Origin: Bradyrhizobium sp. ARR65
GTDB lineage: Bacteria > Pseudomonadota > Alphaproteobacteria > Rhizobiales > Xanthobacteraceae
NCBI RefSeq assembly: GCF_000472385.1
Contig: NZ_AWZU01000011.1
Location: forward strand, 120,052-184,051
DNA: 64,000 bases
Direction: 5' to 3'
The notes beneath the pieces are model-generated. The model was not told where the DNA came from and did not search any database. It saw only the letters and a program-made list of their open reading frames with translations. Of the stretch, positions 32,544-41,784 are shown in pieces. Position numbers and translations under genes: made by a program. Positions within the stretch are counted from its first letter, which is position 1. Each line of letters opens with the position of its first letter.

Positions 32544-33350
32544 ATGGACGTTCGGCAGCTCACACGGCCGGGCATTGCAGCGTCGGCAGTAGTGCATCTC
32601 GCAGGGCTCGCGCTGATCCTGCTGTTCAGCGAGGTGCATCCGTTCGGCACGGTCACGGCCGAGCCGATCGCGGTCGATCTGGTTACGCCGGAGGAGGCTC
32701 CGAAGCCGCCGGAACCTGAGCAGAAGCCGGAGCTGCAATTTCCGCAGCTTGATGCGGCCGCAATGACGCAGCCGGCCGCGTCCCCGCCGCCAACGGAAGC
32801 GGCCCAGCCGCCGCAGAGCCAAGCGGCTCCGGAAAGCCATGAAACCGCGGCTCAGCTGCAAGCCGCACCGCAGCAGCCGACCGCCGCAGTCTCGGCAACT
32901 TCCGCGTCACCCACCTATACGCCGCCCGAGCCCGATCTGACCGTCAAATATCACGTCATGCTCGGGCTGCCGGACGCCCCGCCGCCTCCAACCTCCACGC
33001 CGGACAGGTCGGGCGATGGCATCGACGCGAACGCATCTTCTGCCGCGAACGTGTCCGCGAGCGTGGTGGCCGCATTCCGACAGCACCTGAAGAGCTGCTC
33101 GAAGCTGCCGGTGTCGGTGGCGCGATCGGATCATGTCATGGTGAAGCTGCGCGTCATGATGACGCCGCAGGCGCGGCTTGCGGCCGAGCCCATCCTGATC
33201 GAAGGCACCGCCTCGCTGAAAGGCGTGGATCTGAAGCAGAGCGCGGTCCGGGCGCTGCTGGCCTGCCAACCCTACGACATGCTGCCGCCGGATCGCTACG
33301 GCGAGTGGAAGGTGCTCGATCTCTCCTTCACTCCGCAGGATTTCGTCTAG
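32544..33350 (+). CDS. TolA/TonB-like envelope protein
   Basis: A 268-residue protein with one N-terminal membrane helix (SAVVHLAGLALILLF), a long Pro/Glu/Gln/Ala-rich stretch (residues 48-135, periplasm-spanning) and a compact C-terminal domain ending DRYGEWKVLDLSFTPQDF, as in alphaproteobacterial TolA. It should link the inner membrane to the outer membrane. The remainder of a tol-pal cluster is not adjacent, so it may be a solitary paralogue rather than the tolA of the main operon. Confidence 0.75.
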   Translation: MDVRQLTRPGIAASAVVHLAGLALILLFSEVHPFGTVTAEPIAVDLVTPEEAPKPPEPEQKPELQFPQLDAAAMTQPAASPPPTEAAQPPQSQAAPESHETAAQLQAAPQQPTAAVSATSASPTYTPPEPDLTVKYHVMLGLPDAPPPPTSTPDRSGDGIDANASSAANVSASVVAAFRQHLKSCSKLPVSVARSDHVMVKLRVMMTPQARLAAEPILIEGTASLKGVDLKQSAVRALLACQPYDMLPPDRYGEWKVLDLSFTPQDFV

Positions 33351-33387
33351 AGCTGGCCCTCTTGGCCCCAAGCGGACCGAACTATCA

Positions 33388-33495
33388 CCGTCACCCTGAG
33401 GCGCCGCAGCGAGGCCTCAAAGCGCGACGGCCCGGCTCTCGCAGCGGGGCCGTTCATCCTTCGAGGCTCGCGTTGCGAGCACGTCAGGATGACGG
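33388..33495. repeat. Palindromic intergenic repeat (RPE-like)
   Basis: Begins CCGTCACCCTGAGG and ends CACGTCAGGATGACGG, its near reverse complement, with inner GGCCTCAAAG and CCTTCGAGGC parts. Lies between convergent genes. It could form a long cruciform; I recall this unit as dispersed in Bradyrhizobium. Confidence 0.6.
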
Positions 33496-33535
33496 TCCGA
33501 GATGGGTGTGCGCGTCAGGCCAAAGCGATCATGCT

Positions 33536-34219
33536 TTAGCTTTCCATCGCACGCCAGGCGTTGGAGGCGAACTGGCGCCGCCAGGTCACGATCACGACAG
33601 CTGCGGTGGTCACGAACAGGACGTAAGGGCTGATGAACCAGCCGAGATAGCCGAGTGCGAAGAAGAATGCGCGCTGCCCGCGGTTGAAATGCCGCCCGGC
33701 TGCCTCGAACAGACGGGTGGTGCGGATCACATGGGCCTCAGCCTCCGCCGTGTCCCGCTTGGTGGCCGGCGGCATCGCGCCGAACAGGATTGCGACATAG
33801 TTGAATAGCCGATACGCCCAGGCGAATTTGAAGAAGGCATAGACGCAGATCAGCACCAGGCCGACGCATTTGACCTCCCACAGATGCGCCGAGGGGCTCA
33901 AGTCGACCGGCAGTTTGCCGAGCACGATCGCCGCGTCAGCGCCGGCGCGAAGCAGCGCCAGCGCGCCACCGATGGCAAACAGGCTGGTGGAGGCAAAAAA
34001 CGCGGTGCCGTTCTGCAGCGACGCCATGATCTGCATGTCGACCATGCGGGCCTCGCGGTCCAGCAGCCGGCGCACCCAGATTTCGCGATACACATTCATG
34101 CGCGCCGAAAGGCTGTCGCGGCCGTAGGCCGTATGCTCGAGCGTGATGGCGTAAGCCAACCACTCGAAGATGAAAAAGCCTACGGTCAGGATGTCGGCCG
34201 TGTACGAATATGAAGCCAT
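33536..34219 (-). CDS. DUF599 family membrane protein
   Basis: A 227-residue integral membrane protein with about four hydrophobic segments (ILTVGFFIFEWLAYAIT; FASTSLFAIGGALALL; CVGLVLICVYAFFKFAWAYR; ISPYVLFVTTAAVVIVTW). The conserved DUF599 central motif EARMVDMQIMASLQNGTAFFAS and FKFAWAYRLFNYVAIL are present. Start ATG at 34219. Function unknown. Confidence 0.9.
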   Translation of the reverse strand: MASYSYTADILTVGFFIFEWLAYAITLEHTAYGRDSLSARMNVYREIWVRRLLDREARMVDMQIMASLQNGTAFFASTSLFAIGGALALLRAGADAAIVLGKLPVDLSPSAHLWEVKCVGLVLICVYAFFKFAWAYRLFNYVAILFGAMPPATKRDTAEAEAHVIRTTRLFEAAGRHFNRGQRAFFFALGYLGWFISPYVLFVTTAAVVIVTWRRQFASNAWRAMES

Positions 34220-34303
34220 GATGCAGCCCCCGCGCTAAAATGGTAAAGCGCGTCAGCGCCGCCCAATAGGCGCGACCATACGCCAAAAAAGGATTCGTGC
34301 GGG

Positions 34304-34963
34304 ATGACACTGACGCTCGTGATCGGCAACAAGAACTATTCCTCATGGTCGATGCGGCCATGGCTCGCAATGCGCGCCAGCGATATCGCCTTCGAGGAGG
34401 TCTTCATACCGCTCTACACCGACAACCCGGCCGACAAGCAGCGCATCTTGAGCTATTCGCGTTCGGGCAAGGTACCGTCGCTGGTCGATGGCGACATCAC
34501 CGTGTGGGATTCGCTCTCCATCATCGAATATCTGGCCGAGCGCTTCCCGGAGAAAAAGCTGTGGCCCGAGGACCGCGCCATGCGGGCGCATGCGCGCTCG
34601 ATCTCCGCCGAGATGCACTCAGGCTTCATGCCACTGCGGAACGAATGCGGCATGAACCTGCACCGGCCGGTCGGCGCCGTCGCGCTGTCGTCGGATGCCC
34701 TGGCCAATATCGCGCGCATTGAGGAGATCTGGAGCGAGTGCCGCCGGCGCTTCGGCAGTCGCGGGCCGTTCCTGTTCGGTGCCTTCAGCGGCGCGGATGC
34801 GATGTACGCGCCGGTCGTGCATCGGTTCCGCACCTATGCGATCGAGGTGGGGGCGGAGGCGAAGGCCTATATGCAAACGATGATGGCGCTGCCCGCCTTT
34901 CGGGAATGGACCGAGGCGGCGCTCGCGGAAACGCTTGTCATCGAAAAGTTCGAGAACGTGTAG
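34304..34963 (+). CDS. Glutathione S-transferase family protein
   Basis: A 219-residue cytoplasmic protein. The N-terminal thioredoxin-like domain has NKNYSSWSMRPWLAMR, with Ser12-Ser13 near the usual catalytic position, KVPSLVDGD (cis-Pro) and VWDSLSIIEYLAERFP (glutathione gamma-Glu contact). The helical C-terminal domain follows from about residue 90. It resembles the short bacterial GST branch with NYSSWSxRxW; the substrate is unknown. Stands alone. Confidence 0.9.
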   Translation: MTLTLVIGNKNYSSWSMRPWLAMRASDIAFEEVFIPLYTDNPADKQRILSYSRSGKVPSLVDGDITVWDSLSIIEYLAERFPEKKLWPEDRAMRAHARSISAEMHSGFMPLRNECGMNLHRPVGAVALSSDALANIARIEEIWSECRRRFGSRGPFLFGAFSGADAMYAPVVHRFRTYAIEVGAEAKAYMQTMMALPAFREWTEAALAETLVIEKFENV

Positions 34964-35093
34964 ATCATGACCGATGAGAGGGAACGCTCCAGACCGTCGC
35001 AACGACAATGTGACGACGTCCGCGGCTTGACGGGCAGGTGCCGCCGCGCCTCAATCGGAACTGTTCTGCAGCCCGCAAACAGAGGGAACGACC

Positions 35094-35462
35094 ATGGGTA
35101 TCTTCGATTCACTAGAAAATTCGCCGGCGTTTAAGAGTGCGCTCGGTCAGCTTGGCGCTGCGGTGCTGCCGGTGGTGATGAGCGAAGTCTTCGGTTCGGG
35201 CGGCCAGGGTGGGCTCAATGCGATCGTCGCCAAGCTCCAGCAGGCTGGCTTCGGCGAGCAGGTCAAGTCCTGGATCGGCACCGGCCAGAACCTGCCGATA
35301 ACCGCCGACCAAATCAGGCAGGTGCTTGGCAACGACACCGTCCGGCAGATCGCTGCCAAGTACAACATACCGATCGATCAGGTCTCGGAGGTGCTGGCGC
35401 ACCAATTGCCGGTCGCCGTGGACCGCGCGAGCCCCGATGGGAAGCTGCCGCACAATGCGTAA
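35094..35462 (+). CDS. YidB/DUF937 family protein
   Basis: A 122-residue protein with the DUF937 pattern: an N-terminal helix GIFDSLENSPAFKSALGQLG, a Gly-rich linker (SEVFGSGGQGG), LNAIVAKLQQAGFGEQVKSW and then PITADQIRQVLGNDTVRQIA and DQVSEVLAHQLPVAVDR. No signal peptide. Start has a GAGGGAACG ribosome site. Function unknown in this family. Confidence 0.9.
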   Translation: MGIFDSLENSPAFKSALGQLGAAVLPVVMSEVFGSGGQGGLNAIVAKLQQAGFGEQVKSWIGTGQNLPITADQIRQVLGNDTVRQIAAKYNIPIDQVSEVLAHQLPVAVDRASPDGKLPHNA

Positions 35463-35677
35463 AGGGCGCGCCGGGGCAGGGGCGTAGGGCGACTGTCGCG
35501 GGCGGCCGTGAGCCATCCCGGTTAACCTTTTATCACTCTGAAAAGCTTGCGGAATTTGTGGGTTTGCCATGCCGCCATGAAGCTGGCCAATCCGCATGGG
35601 CGCGTGCTATACAACCGGCGCTGAATCCAACCGGCCGCTGCAGCGGGACCGTGGGCGCGGACCGGTACTGTTGTGTG

Positions 35678-35881
35678 ATGGAGAGGGCGTTGAAACACAA
35701 ATTCCCCGTTGGATCGACCGTGTACTTCACTGCAAGCAATATCTCGCGTCCGGCCGCGCGCGGCACCTATGAGGTCATCCGTCAGCTCCCGACCGAAGGT
35801 GATGACTGCCAGTACCGGATCAAGAGCGCCACGGAAGCTTTCGAACGGGTCGCGAAGGAAAGCCAGCTCGCCCTCTCGTAA
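35678..35881 (+). CDS. Conserved small protein, 67 residues, unknown function
   Basis: Product starts MERALKHKFPVGSTVYFTAS and ends YRIKSATEAFERVAKESQLA. The pattern KHKFxVGxxVY...YxVxxQLPxEGxDxxYRIKSAxExxERxAxESxL is a short conserved rhizobial family as I recall. It is a small strand-rich fold with a probable beta barrel, otherwise uncharacterised. The ATG at 35678 is chosen because upstream residues are low-complexity. Confidence 0.72.
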   Translation: MERALKHKFPVGSTVYFTASNISRPAARGTYEVIRQLPTEGDDCQYRIKSATEAFERVAKESQLALS

Positions 35882-36162
35882 CCGAACAGCTAAACACACG
35901 ACCAGAGTGTTTCCCTTTGAGGCCTGCGCGCTTGGGCCCCCTGGCGCGCCGTCTCCAAGTGTGTTCAACCGCCCGCACACAGTTTGCGGCGATGCCGTCC
36001 GATTCGCTTGGAAGCAACTGCCGTATCCGGCAGGACCAAGGCGGAACCTGCGTCTGCGCCGAGCAAAAGGGGCCTCGCGGTCATTCTGCACTACGCATGC
36101 CTTGAAGAGGCATTCACCTTGGCTGAGAATGCTTCTCGGGCTGGCTCAGGGATTCTTCGCGC

Positions 36163-37179
36163 ATGAATTGGTCATGGGCTACATCGCTGGACGATTTCTG
36201 GCGCTCGTCGGCCTTTCCGATGTGGCTGACGCTGGCTGCGGCGGGCTTTTTCGGGGTTCTCGTCGTGATCACGCTTGTGCGTGCCGAGAAATCGGTCGCC
36301 ACCGGCGCGCTCACGGTCATTACGCTGTTGGCGGTCGGGATCGCGGTGGCGTCCACGATTCGCGGGTACGGCACGCCGTCTGGTCGTAGCGCTGCAACCG
36401 AGGCGCGGTCCGTGGCTCCAATCACCGGCGCCGTATTGCCGTCTCTGGCCTGCCTCGATGACCTTGCCGGCGATGTCGTGCTGGCAGCCTGCGAGAAGGC
36501 GGTGTTCGCGTCGGCCGAATCCACTGCTGCCGCGGTGAGCTATATCGCCTCCCAGATTTCGCGCCTGACCGCACTGGGCGATGCCGCGACGGCGGCGAAA
36601 ACCATGACCCCGGACATGCAGGCGGTGCGCCGTTCGATTGAGCATGACCGCTACGGTCTGGTGGCGCAGGTTCTGCAGGCGCGGGAGCACTGCTCGCCGA
36701 CCGAATGCAGCGTGTTCCGCTCGCTGACGGATAATCACCAGATCATCACCAATATGGACGAGCATCTCTATGAAGCGCTCGTCAATCGCTATGCCGCGGC
36801 GTGGAATGCGCCGCAGACCACGGCTGCCACCGGATCGCCCGCCATGGCTCCGGGCATGGGAGCACTTGCGGCGTTCCCGCCCTCGGCGCCGACGGGTAAG
36901 CCGACCAATGCCGAGTTTCCGTCGGCAGCCTCTACGCCTCCTGTGAGCATCATGGCGCCGGAGCCGGGCACCGGTACAGCGGGGCCGGCAGGAGCGCGTT
37001 CATCTTCGCCGCCAGGGACTGCGGCAGCGCCGGCCCCACGCCCCAGTCCGGCCGTGGCCGCGGCCAAGAAGACGACACCAAAACCGGCACACACGACACC
37101 ATCGCCAACGCCAGCGCCCGGGGTAGGGCCAACCCTGCTTTCCCCGACACCTTCTCAGCCCGCGCCATCGAACGATTGA
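36163..37179 (+). CDS. Membrane protein with proline-rich tail
   Basis: A 338-residue protein. Two N-terminal membrane helices (FPMWLTLAAAGFFGVLVVITL and TGALTVITLLAVGIAVAS), a helical, Cys-containing soluble middle (residues 85-205, LACLDDLAGDVVLAACEKAVF), then a 130-residue Pro/Ala/Thr/Ser-rich tail. Cys at LACLDD, AACEKA and HCSPTECS may form disulfides if periplasmic. No known domain recognised. Downstream and independent of the DUF1489 gene. Confidence 0.75.
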   Translation: MNWSWATSLDDFWRSSAFPMWLTLAAAGFFGVLVVITLVRAEKSVATGALTVITLLAVGIAVASTIRGYGTPSGRSAATEARSVAPITGAVLPSLACLDDLAGDVVLAACEKAVFASAESTAAAVSYIASQISRLTALGDAATAAKTMTPDMQAVRRSIEHDRYGLVAQVLQAREHCSPTECSVFRSLTDNHQIITNMDEHLYEALVNRYAAAWNAPQTTAATGSPAMAPGMGALAAFPPSAPTGKPTNAEFPSAASTPPVSIMAPEPGTGTAGPAGARSSSPPGTAAAPAPRPSPAVAAAKKTTPKPAHTTPSPTPAPGVGPTLLSPTPSQPAPSND

Positions 37180-37213
37180 TTGCGCCTCCGCCGGTCGTTA
37201 GTTTCGAACAACC

Positions 37214-37654
37214 ATGCCGTTGCATCTGATCAAGCTCGCCGTTGGCTGCGATTCCGTCAAAGAGCTGAAAGGATGGGTCGCCGAGCGAATGAAGGTGGCC
37301 AAGAAGAAGGGGCTACCGCAGCGGCACGTCCACGTGACCCGGATGACGCCGAAGCGGATCGACGAGATCCTGAATGGCGGCTCGCTTTATTGGGTGATCC
37401 GCGGTGAGATCGCGGCGCGCGAGAAGATTGTTGCGATCGAGCCGTTCCGTGACCGCGACGGCATCGGCCGTTGTCGTCTGGTGATGCAGCCCAAGGTGAT
37501 CGCGGTGTCGCCGCGCCCGATGCGTCCCTTCCAGGGCTGGCGCTATCTCAAGGAAGATGCCGTGCCGCCGGATCTCACGAAGACATCGGCCTCCGCCCTC
37601 GCCGAGATGCCCGAACCGATGCGGCGTGAACTGCGCGAGCTTGGGCTGCTTTAG
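37214..37654 (+). CDS. DUF1489 family protein
   Basis: A 146-residue cytoplasmic protein. MPLHLIKLAVGCDSVKELKGW, HVTRMTPKRIDEIL, GGSLYWVIRGEIAARE and PRPMRPFQGWRYLK match DUF1489, which is largely confined to Alphaproteobacteria. Function unknown. Its stop is adjacent to the convergent panC stop. Confidence 0.92.
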   Translation: MPLHLIKLAVGCDSVKELKGWVAERMKVAKKKGLPQRHVHVTRMTPKRIDEILNGGSLYWVIRGEIAAREKIVAIEPFRDRDGIGRCRLVMQPKVIAVSPRPMRPFQGWRYLKEDAVPPDLTKTSASALAEMPEPMRRELRELGLL

Positions 37655-38506
37655 CTAGACTCCCATGTTATCGATCAGGCGGGTGGTTCCGAGCTTGGCG
37701 GCGACCAGGATGCGCATCGGTTTTTCGTCGCGCGAGCTGACCGGCGCCAGTGTCTCCGCATGCCGGAGTTCGAAATAGTCCAGCTTAAAGCCCGCTCGCT
37801 TGATGATTTCGGTGCCAGCGGCCATCGCCGCCTCGATTTCGGTGCCGCTGCGCAAGAGCCCGGCACTTTCCTTCATGGCGCGGTAAAGCTCGGGCGCAAT
37901 CTGCCGCTCCTCTGGCGACAAATAGACGTTGCGGGACGACATCGCGAGCCCATCGCGCTCGCGGACGGTTTTTGAACCGATCACCTTGACGCCAAGGTCG
38001 AGATCGGTCGCCATCCGCGTCACCACCCGTAGCTGCTGGAAATCCTTTTCGCCGAAAATGGCGACGTCCGGCCGGACCTGCGCGAACAGCTTTGCGACAA
38101 CGGTTGCGACCCCGCCAAAGAAATGCGGACGGAAACGATCCTCCAAGCCGACTGTCGCGGGTCCTTCCGGCAGGATGCGGGTCGAGAAGCCGTCCGGATA
38201 CATGGCTTTGACGTCGGGGTGCCAGACGAGATCGACTTTCTCGGCCGCCAGCTTGGCGATATCCGCCTTCCAGGTTCGGGGATAAGAGCCGAAATCCTCC
38301 GTCGGTGCGAACTGGGTGGGGTTCACGAAGATCGAGACGACCACTCTGTCCGCGCGCCGCTTCGCGAGGCGGACCAGCGATACATGGCCGTCATGGAGCG
38401 CACCCATCGTTGGCACCAGCGCGACGGTGGCTCTGCGGGTGCGGAGACTGTCGACGGCGCGCCGCAAGGTGGGGACCGTGCGGACGATCATGGGACTTCG
38501 TGACAT
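37655..38506 (-). CDS. panC: Pantothenate synthetase (pantoate-beta-alanine ligase)
   Basis: A 283-residue cytoplasmic enzyme joining pantoate and beta-alanine with ATP, the last step of pantothenate synthesis. Signatures: [19 protein letters not shown] (HxGH nucleotide site), [28 protein letters not shown] and [19 protein letters not shown]. The ATG at 38506 gives the family length; earlier in-frame starts add a short, unconserved tail. panB is not next to it in this window. Confidence 0.95.
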   Translation of the reverse strand: MSRSPMIVRTVPTLRRAVDSLRTRRATVALVPTMGALHDGHVSLVRLAKRRADRVVVSIFVNPTQFAPTEDFGSYPRTWKADIAKLAAEKVDLVWHPDVKAMYPDGFSTRILPEGPATVGLEDRFRPHFFGGVATVVAKLFAQVRPDVAIFGEKDFQQLRVVTRMATDLDLGVKVIGSKTVRERDGLAMSSRNVYLSPEERQIAPELYRAMKESAGLLRSGTEIEAAMAAGTEIIKRAGFKLDYFELRHAETLAPVSSRDEKPMRILVAAKLGTTRLIDNMGV

Positions 38507-38808
38507 CGGGGCTCGACTGGTTTGATGGCGGGACCGCAATATCGCCAGGCTGGCGTAAGGGCGCGCGCATTAACAACAGAGAATTCGACTTTGGCAACAG
38601 CGCGGTTGGCGCACCCACGCGCGTCCGCTTCCGTCCTTGTGTTGAACGCGTACATCACTCGTACAAAATTTGTGGGCTCGGCCGCAGAAGATGCAACGCG
38701 GACGGGCGAGTCATCAATAAGTGACACGACGTGCGATTTAATGCTGCCTGCGTGCATTTCACTTGACCACAGGCGCGCGCAACTCAAAGATGTCACGGGG
38801 ATTGAAAC
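38507..38808. other. Intergenic between divergent panC and mipZ
   Basis: About 300 bases that must hold the divergent promoters. No repeats, hairpins or CtrA-like TTAA-N7-TTAA box were recognised. Confidence 0.5.
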
Positions 38809-39729
38809 ATGCTGGTGCAGGCTGGCCAGGGGCGATCGGGCGCCGCCCATGTGGTCGTGATGGGCAACGAGAAAGGTGGGTCGGGCAAATCCACCGCGGC
38901 GTTGCACATTGCCGTTGCTCTTCTGAAAGCAGGCCAGCGCGTCGCCACCATCGATCTCGACTCCCGCCAGCAGAGTTTTACGCATTACATCAACAACCGC
39001 AGCGCCTGGGCGCGGCGCACCGGCCTCAGTCTCGAACTGCCGGTCCATAGTTGCATCAAGCTCGGCGAGACCATGCAGATCGCCGAGAACGAGAACTCGG
39101 AGTTCCAGCAGTTTGCCGAGGCAGTGAGCGCGGTCGAGCGGACCTTCGATTTCATCGTCATCGACACGCCGGGCACCGACAGCTACCTGATGCGGCTTGC
39201 GCACTCCATGGCCGACACCTTGGTCACCCCGATCAACGACAGCTTTCTCGATTTCGACGTGCTCGGAACCGTCGACCCCGCGACCTATGCGGTGACCGGC
39301 ATCAGCCATTATGCGGAGATGGTCCGGGATACCCGGCGCAAGCGCCGCCAGCTCGACGGCGCCACCACCGACTGGATCGTGGTCCGCAATCGCCTGTCGA
39401 TGCTGGGCTCGCGTAACAAGCAACTCGTCGCCGACGGGCTGAAGGAACTGTCATTGCAACTCGGCTTCCGCGCCATCGATGGTCTTGCCGAGCGCGTGGT
39501 CTATCGCGAGTTCTTTCCGCGCGGCCTGACCGCGCTCGATGACATCGACGAGGCGACGCTTGGCACGCGGCCAAGCCTTGGCCATGTTACCGCCCGCGAA
39601 GAGGTTACGAGCCTGTTGCGCCAGCTCAAATTACCACTGGATGAACGCGGCCGGCGCCGCGCCGCAAATCGGGCGGAGTGGTTCGCCCAGGTCGATAAGC
39701 CGCTCGAGCTGCACGACATTCTCGCTTAG
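38809..39729 (+). CDS. mipZ: Division-plane positioning ATPase MipZ
   Basis: A 306-residue ParA/MinD-like ATPase that forms a gradient from the poles and blocks FtsZ assembly away from mid-cell. The deviant Walker A is NEKGGSGKSTAALH, then ATIDLDSRQQSFTHYI, the Walker B IDTPGTDSYLM and the MipZ-typical RNRLSMLGSRN, DGLAERVVYREFFPRGLTAL. Length matches the family. A single gene; a terminator follows 44 bases after the stop. Confidence 0.95.
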   Translation: MLVQAGQGRSGAAHVVVMGNEKGGSGKSTAALHIAVALLKAGQRVATIDLDSRQQSFTHYINNRSAWARRTGLSLELPVHSCIKLGETMQIAENENSEFQQFAEAVSAVERTFDFIVIDTPGTDSYLMRLAHSMADTLVTPINDSFLDFDVLGTVDPATYAVTGISHYAEMVRDTRRKRRQLDGATTDWIVVRNRLSMLGSRNKQLVADGLKELSLQLGFRAIDGLAERVVYREFFPRGLTALDDIDEATLGTRPSLGHVTAREEVTSLLRQLKLPLDERGRRRAANRAEWFAQVDKPLELHDILA

Positions 39730-39772
39730 CGCTTTACGGTATCTCCCTACCTAGATTGATCCCGCGCAATGC

Positions 39773-39795
39773 AAAGCCCGCTCGCGCGGGCTTTT
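39773..39795 (+). terminator. Intrinsic terminator after mipZ
   Basis: A 9-base perfect stem (AAAGCCCGC with GCGGGCTTT) around a TCGC loop, then TTTTG. It lies 44 bases after the mipZ stop. Confidence 0.85.
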
Positions 39796-40010
39796 GTGCA
39801 TTTGAACCGGAGCTTGGCGCAAAGCGTCGAAGTTTAGTGAGGCCGGCAGTTCCTCGTTATCGCCGTGCAATATCTAGGTGCGGCGCACAACGATAAGGCG
39901 GCAAATTCACAACATTTGGTCTTCCTGTCACGCAGTCGTTACATATACTAGTGAATAGAGCGACTTTCCGCACTCGAATTGGGCGATCAAGCCGATCTCC
40001 GAGGTCAAGA

Positions 40011-40901
40011 ATGAAGCGTGGAATTACCGTTCTTTTGTGTGTCGGCGCCGTTTTCGTCGTTGGCTATATCACGGCGAGCAAATGGGCGATCAAGCACGAG
40101 TCTCTGACCTTTTACGATCCGGCGCGGGACAACCGCCCTGTGCCGGTTGATATCGCCGTTCGCCGCGACAAGGAGATGCAGGCGAATGCCGGCATGATCA
40201 AGCTGCCGGTTGCGATCCTCAATCACGGCAACACCGTCAAGAACACCGAGTACTCGTTCCTGGCGAACGTGTTCGCCGCGCGCGGTTATATCGTCGTCAG
40301 TATCCAGCACGACCTGCCGACCGACCCGCCGATGGTGACCAAGGTTGGTGAGCTCTATGTCGGACGTCTGAAGCAGATCCAGCGCGGCGTTGCCAATATC
40401 AGGTTCGCCGTCGAGGAAATGAAGAACGTTCAACCTAATGCGGATTACGATCACCTGACCGTCGTTGGACATTCCATGGGCGGCGATATCACCATGTATT
40501 TCGCCAAGCAGTATCCAGAAGAGGTCAAGAAGGTCGTGACGCTCGATAATCTGCGCGTGCCCTTCGTCACCTCGGGCAAGTTCAAGATCCTTTCGTTCCG
40601 CTCGCACGATCCGCAGTTCAAGGCCGATCCTGGCGTGGTCCCGACCGAAGACATTTGCGAGAAGGAAGGTATTACGGTCGTAAAGACCGAATTCCAGCAT
40701 AACGACATGCGCGATACCGGCTCCGAGACGGCCAAGGCCTCGATCCAGAGCATGCTGGATAAATTCCTGGCCGATAGTGATACTTCCGACAGCACGCCGG
40801 TTGAAGTCAGCACGCCGAAGGTCTTGGCGGAGCCTGGTCCGGTGGCGCCTTACGTGCCGGTCGGGAAGGAACCTGAGAAGGTAAAGCCGCTGACGCACTA
40901 G
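40011..40901 (+). CDS. Anchored alpha/beta hydrolase
   Basis: A 296-residue protein with an N-terminal signal anchor (TVLLCVGAVFVVGYITA), an alpha/beta hydrolase core with nucleophile elbow VVGHSMGGD and a probable acid/base pair in the SFRSHDPQFKAD and EFQHNDMRD segments, then a Pro-rich tail. The start has a GAGG site before the ATG at 40011. The sequence IVVSIQHDLPTDPP places a likely oxyanion strand. Periplasmic, substrate unknown. Confidence 0.8.
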   Translation: MKRGITVLLCVGAVFVVGYITASKWAIKHESLTFYDPARDNRPVPVDIAVRRDKEMQANAGMIKLPVAILNHGNTVKNTEYSFLANVFAARGYIVVSIQHDLPTDPPMVTKVGELYVGRLKQIQRGVANIRFAVEEMKNVQPNADYDHLTVVGHSMGGDITMYFAKQYPEEVKKVVTLDNLRVPFVTSGKFKILSFRSHDPQFKADPGVVPTEDICEKEGITVVKTEFQHNDMRDTGSETAKASIQSMLDKFLADSDTSDSTPVEVSTPKVLAEPGPVAPYVPVGKEPEKVKPLTH

Positions 40902-40996
40902 TTATCCAACCGCCCTTCGGCTGCGACCGAAAGCACTGGCACATCCCGACAAGCCGGCCCAGATTAGGCTCGCCACCAACTGCGAGGGCCTTGGTC

Positions 40997-41746
40997 GTGT
41001 CACGCGAGCCGACCAGAAATGAATTGCCAGACGAGGCCCGACAGGCCGAGCACTCGGGCTCCGTGCCTCAAGCCAAAACATCGAGCTCGGAGGACATCGC
41101 GGCCTTCGTCGCCAAGGCGCGGACGATGTCGCCGCATGCAGGCGCGAGAGGGCGGTTGGTGTTCGCGCTCGATGCCACCATGAGCCGCCAGCCGACCTGG
41201 GACATGGCCTGCGCGCTCCAGGCAGATATGTTTCGCGAAGCGGCCTCGCTCGGCAGTCTCGATATTCGTCTCGTCTATTACCGCGGGTTCAATGAATGCC
41301 GTGCCTCGCGATGGATTTCCGACAGCTCCGAACTCGCAAGATTGATGGCCAAGATCGATTGTCGCGGCGGCAACACCCAGATCGGCAAGGTGCTGGCCGA
41401 AGCGAGGCGTGAGGCGGCGGCGTCCGGCGTGCGCGCAGTGGCGTTCGTCGGCGATGCCATGGAAGAGAGCGTCGACGATCTCTGCGCCAAGGCGGGCGAA
41501 CTCGGCATGCTCAAAGTGCCGGTGTTCATGTTCCAGGAGGGACATGATCCCACGGCCGAGCAGGCATTTCGCGAAATCGCACGCTTGAGCGGCGGGGCGT
41601 GGTGCCGGTTCGATCCGGGCGCCGGGGCCCAGTTGCGCGAACTTTTGCGCGCCGCGGCGGCCTATGCCGCCGGAGGGCGCGAAGCCTTAAGGCGGCTCTC
41701 GGCCCGCGAGAGCGGCGCGGCCAAGCTGCTCGGCCAGATCAAGTGA
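40997..41746 (+). CDS. VWA-domain-containing protein
   Basis: A 249-residue protein with a von Willebrand factor A-type fold: LVFALDATMSRQPTWDMA (degenerate MIDAS DxTxS), then VRAVAFVGDAMEESVDDL. The GTG at 40997 has GAGGG 8 bases upstream; a TTG two codons earlier is possible. The N-terminal 35 residues are polar and disordered. It precedes the DnaJ-type gene by 38 bases and may share a transcript. Function unknown, perhaps a protein assembly factor. Confidence 0.82.
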   Translation: MSREPTRNELPDEARQAEHSGSVPQAKTSSSEDIAAFVAKARTMSPHAGARGRLVFALDATMSRQPTWDMACALQADMFREAASLGSLDIRLVYYRGFNECRASRWISDSSELARLMAKIDCRGGNTQIGKVLAEARREAAASGVRAVAFVGDAMEESVDDLCAKAGELGMLKVPVFMFQEGHDPTAEQAFREIARLSGGAWCRFDPGAGAQLRELLRAAAAYAAGGREALRRLSARESGAAKLLGQIK

Positions 41747-41784
41747 TCCCTGCTTTTTGCGGCTGATTTCATTATATTGGAGCC

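Noticed and set aside
32544..33350. Calling this gene tolA of the Tol-Pal system
   Set aside because: No tolQ, tolR, tolB or pal is adjacent; only the overall design and C-terminal segment match, so a general TolA/TonB-like label is safer.
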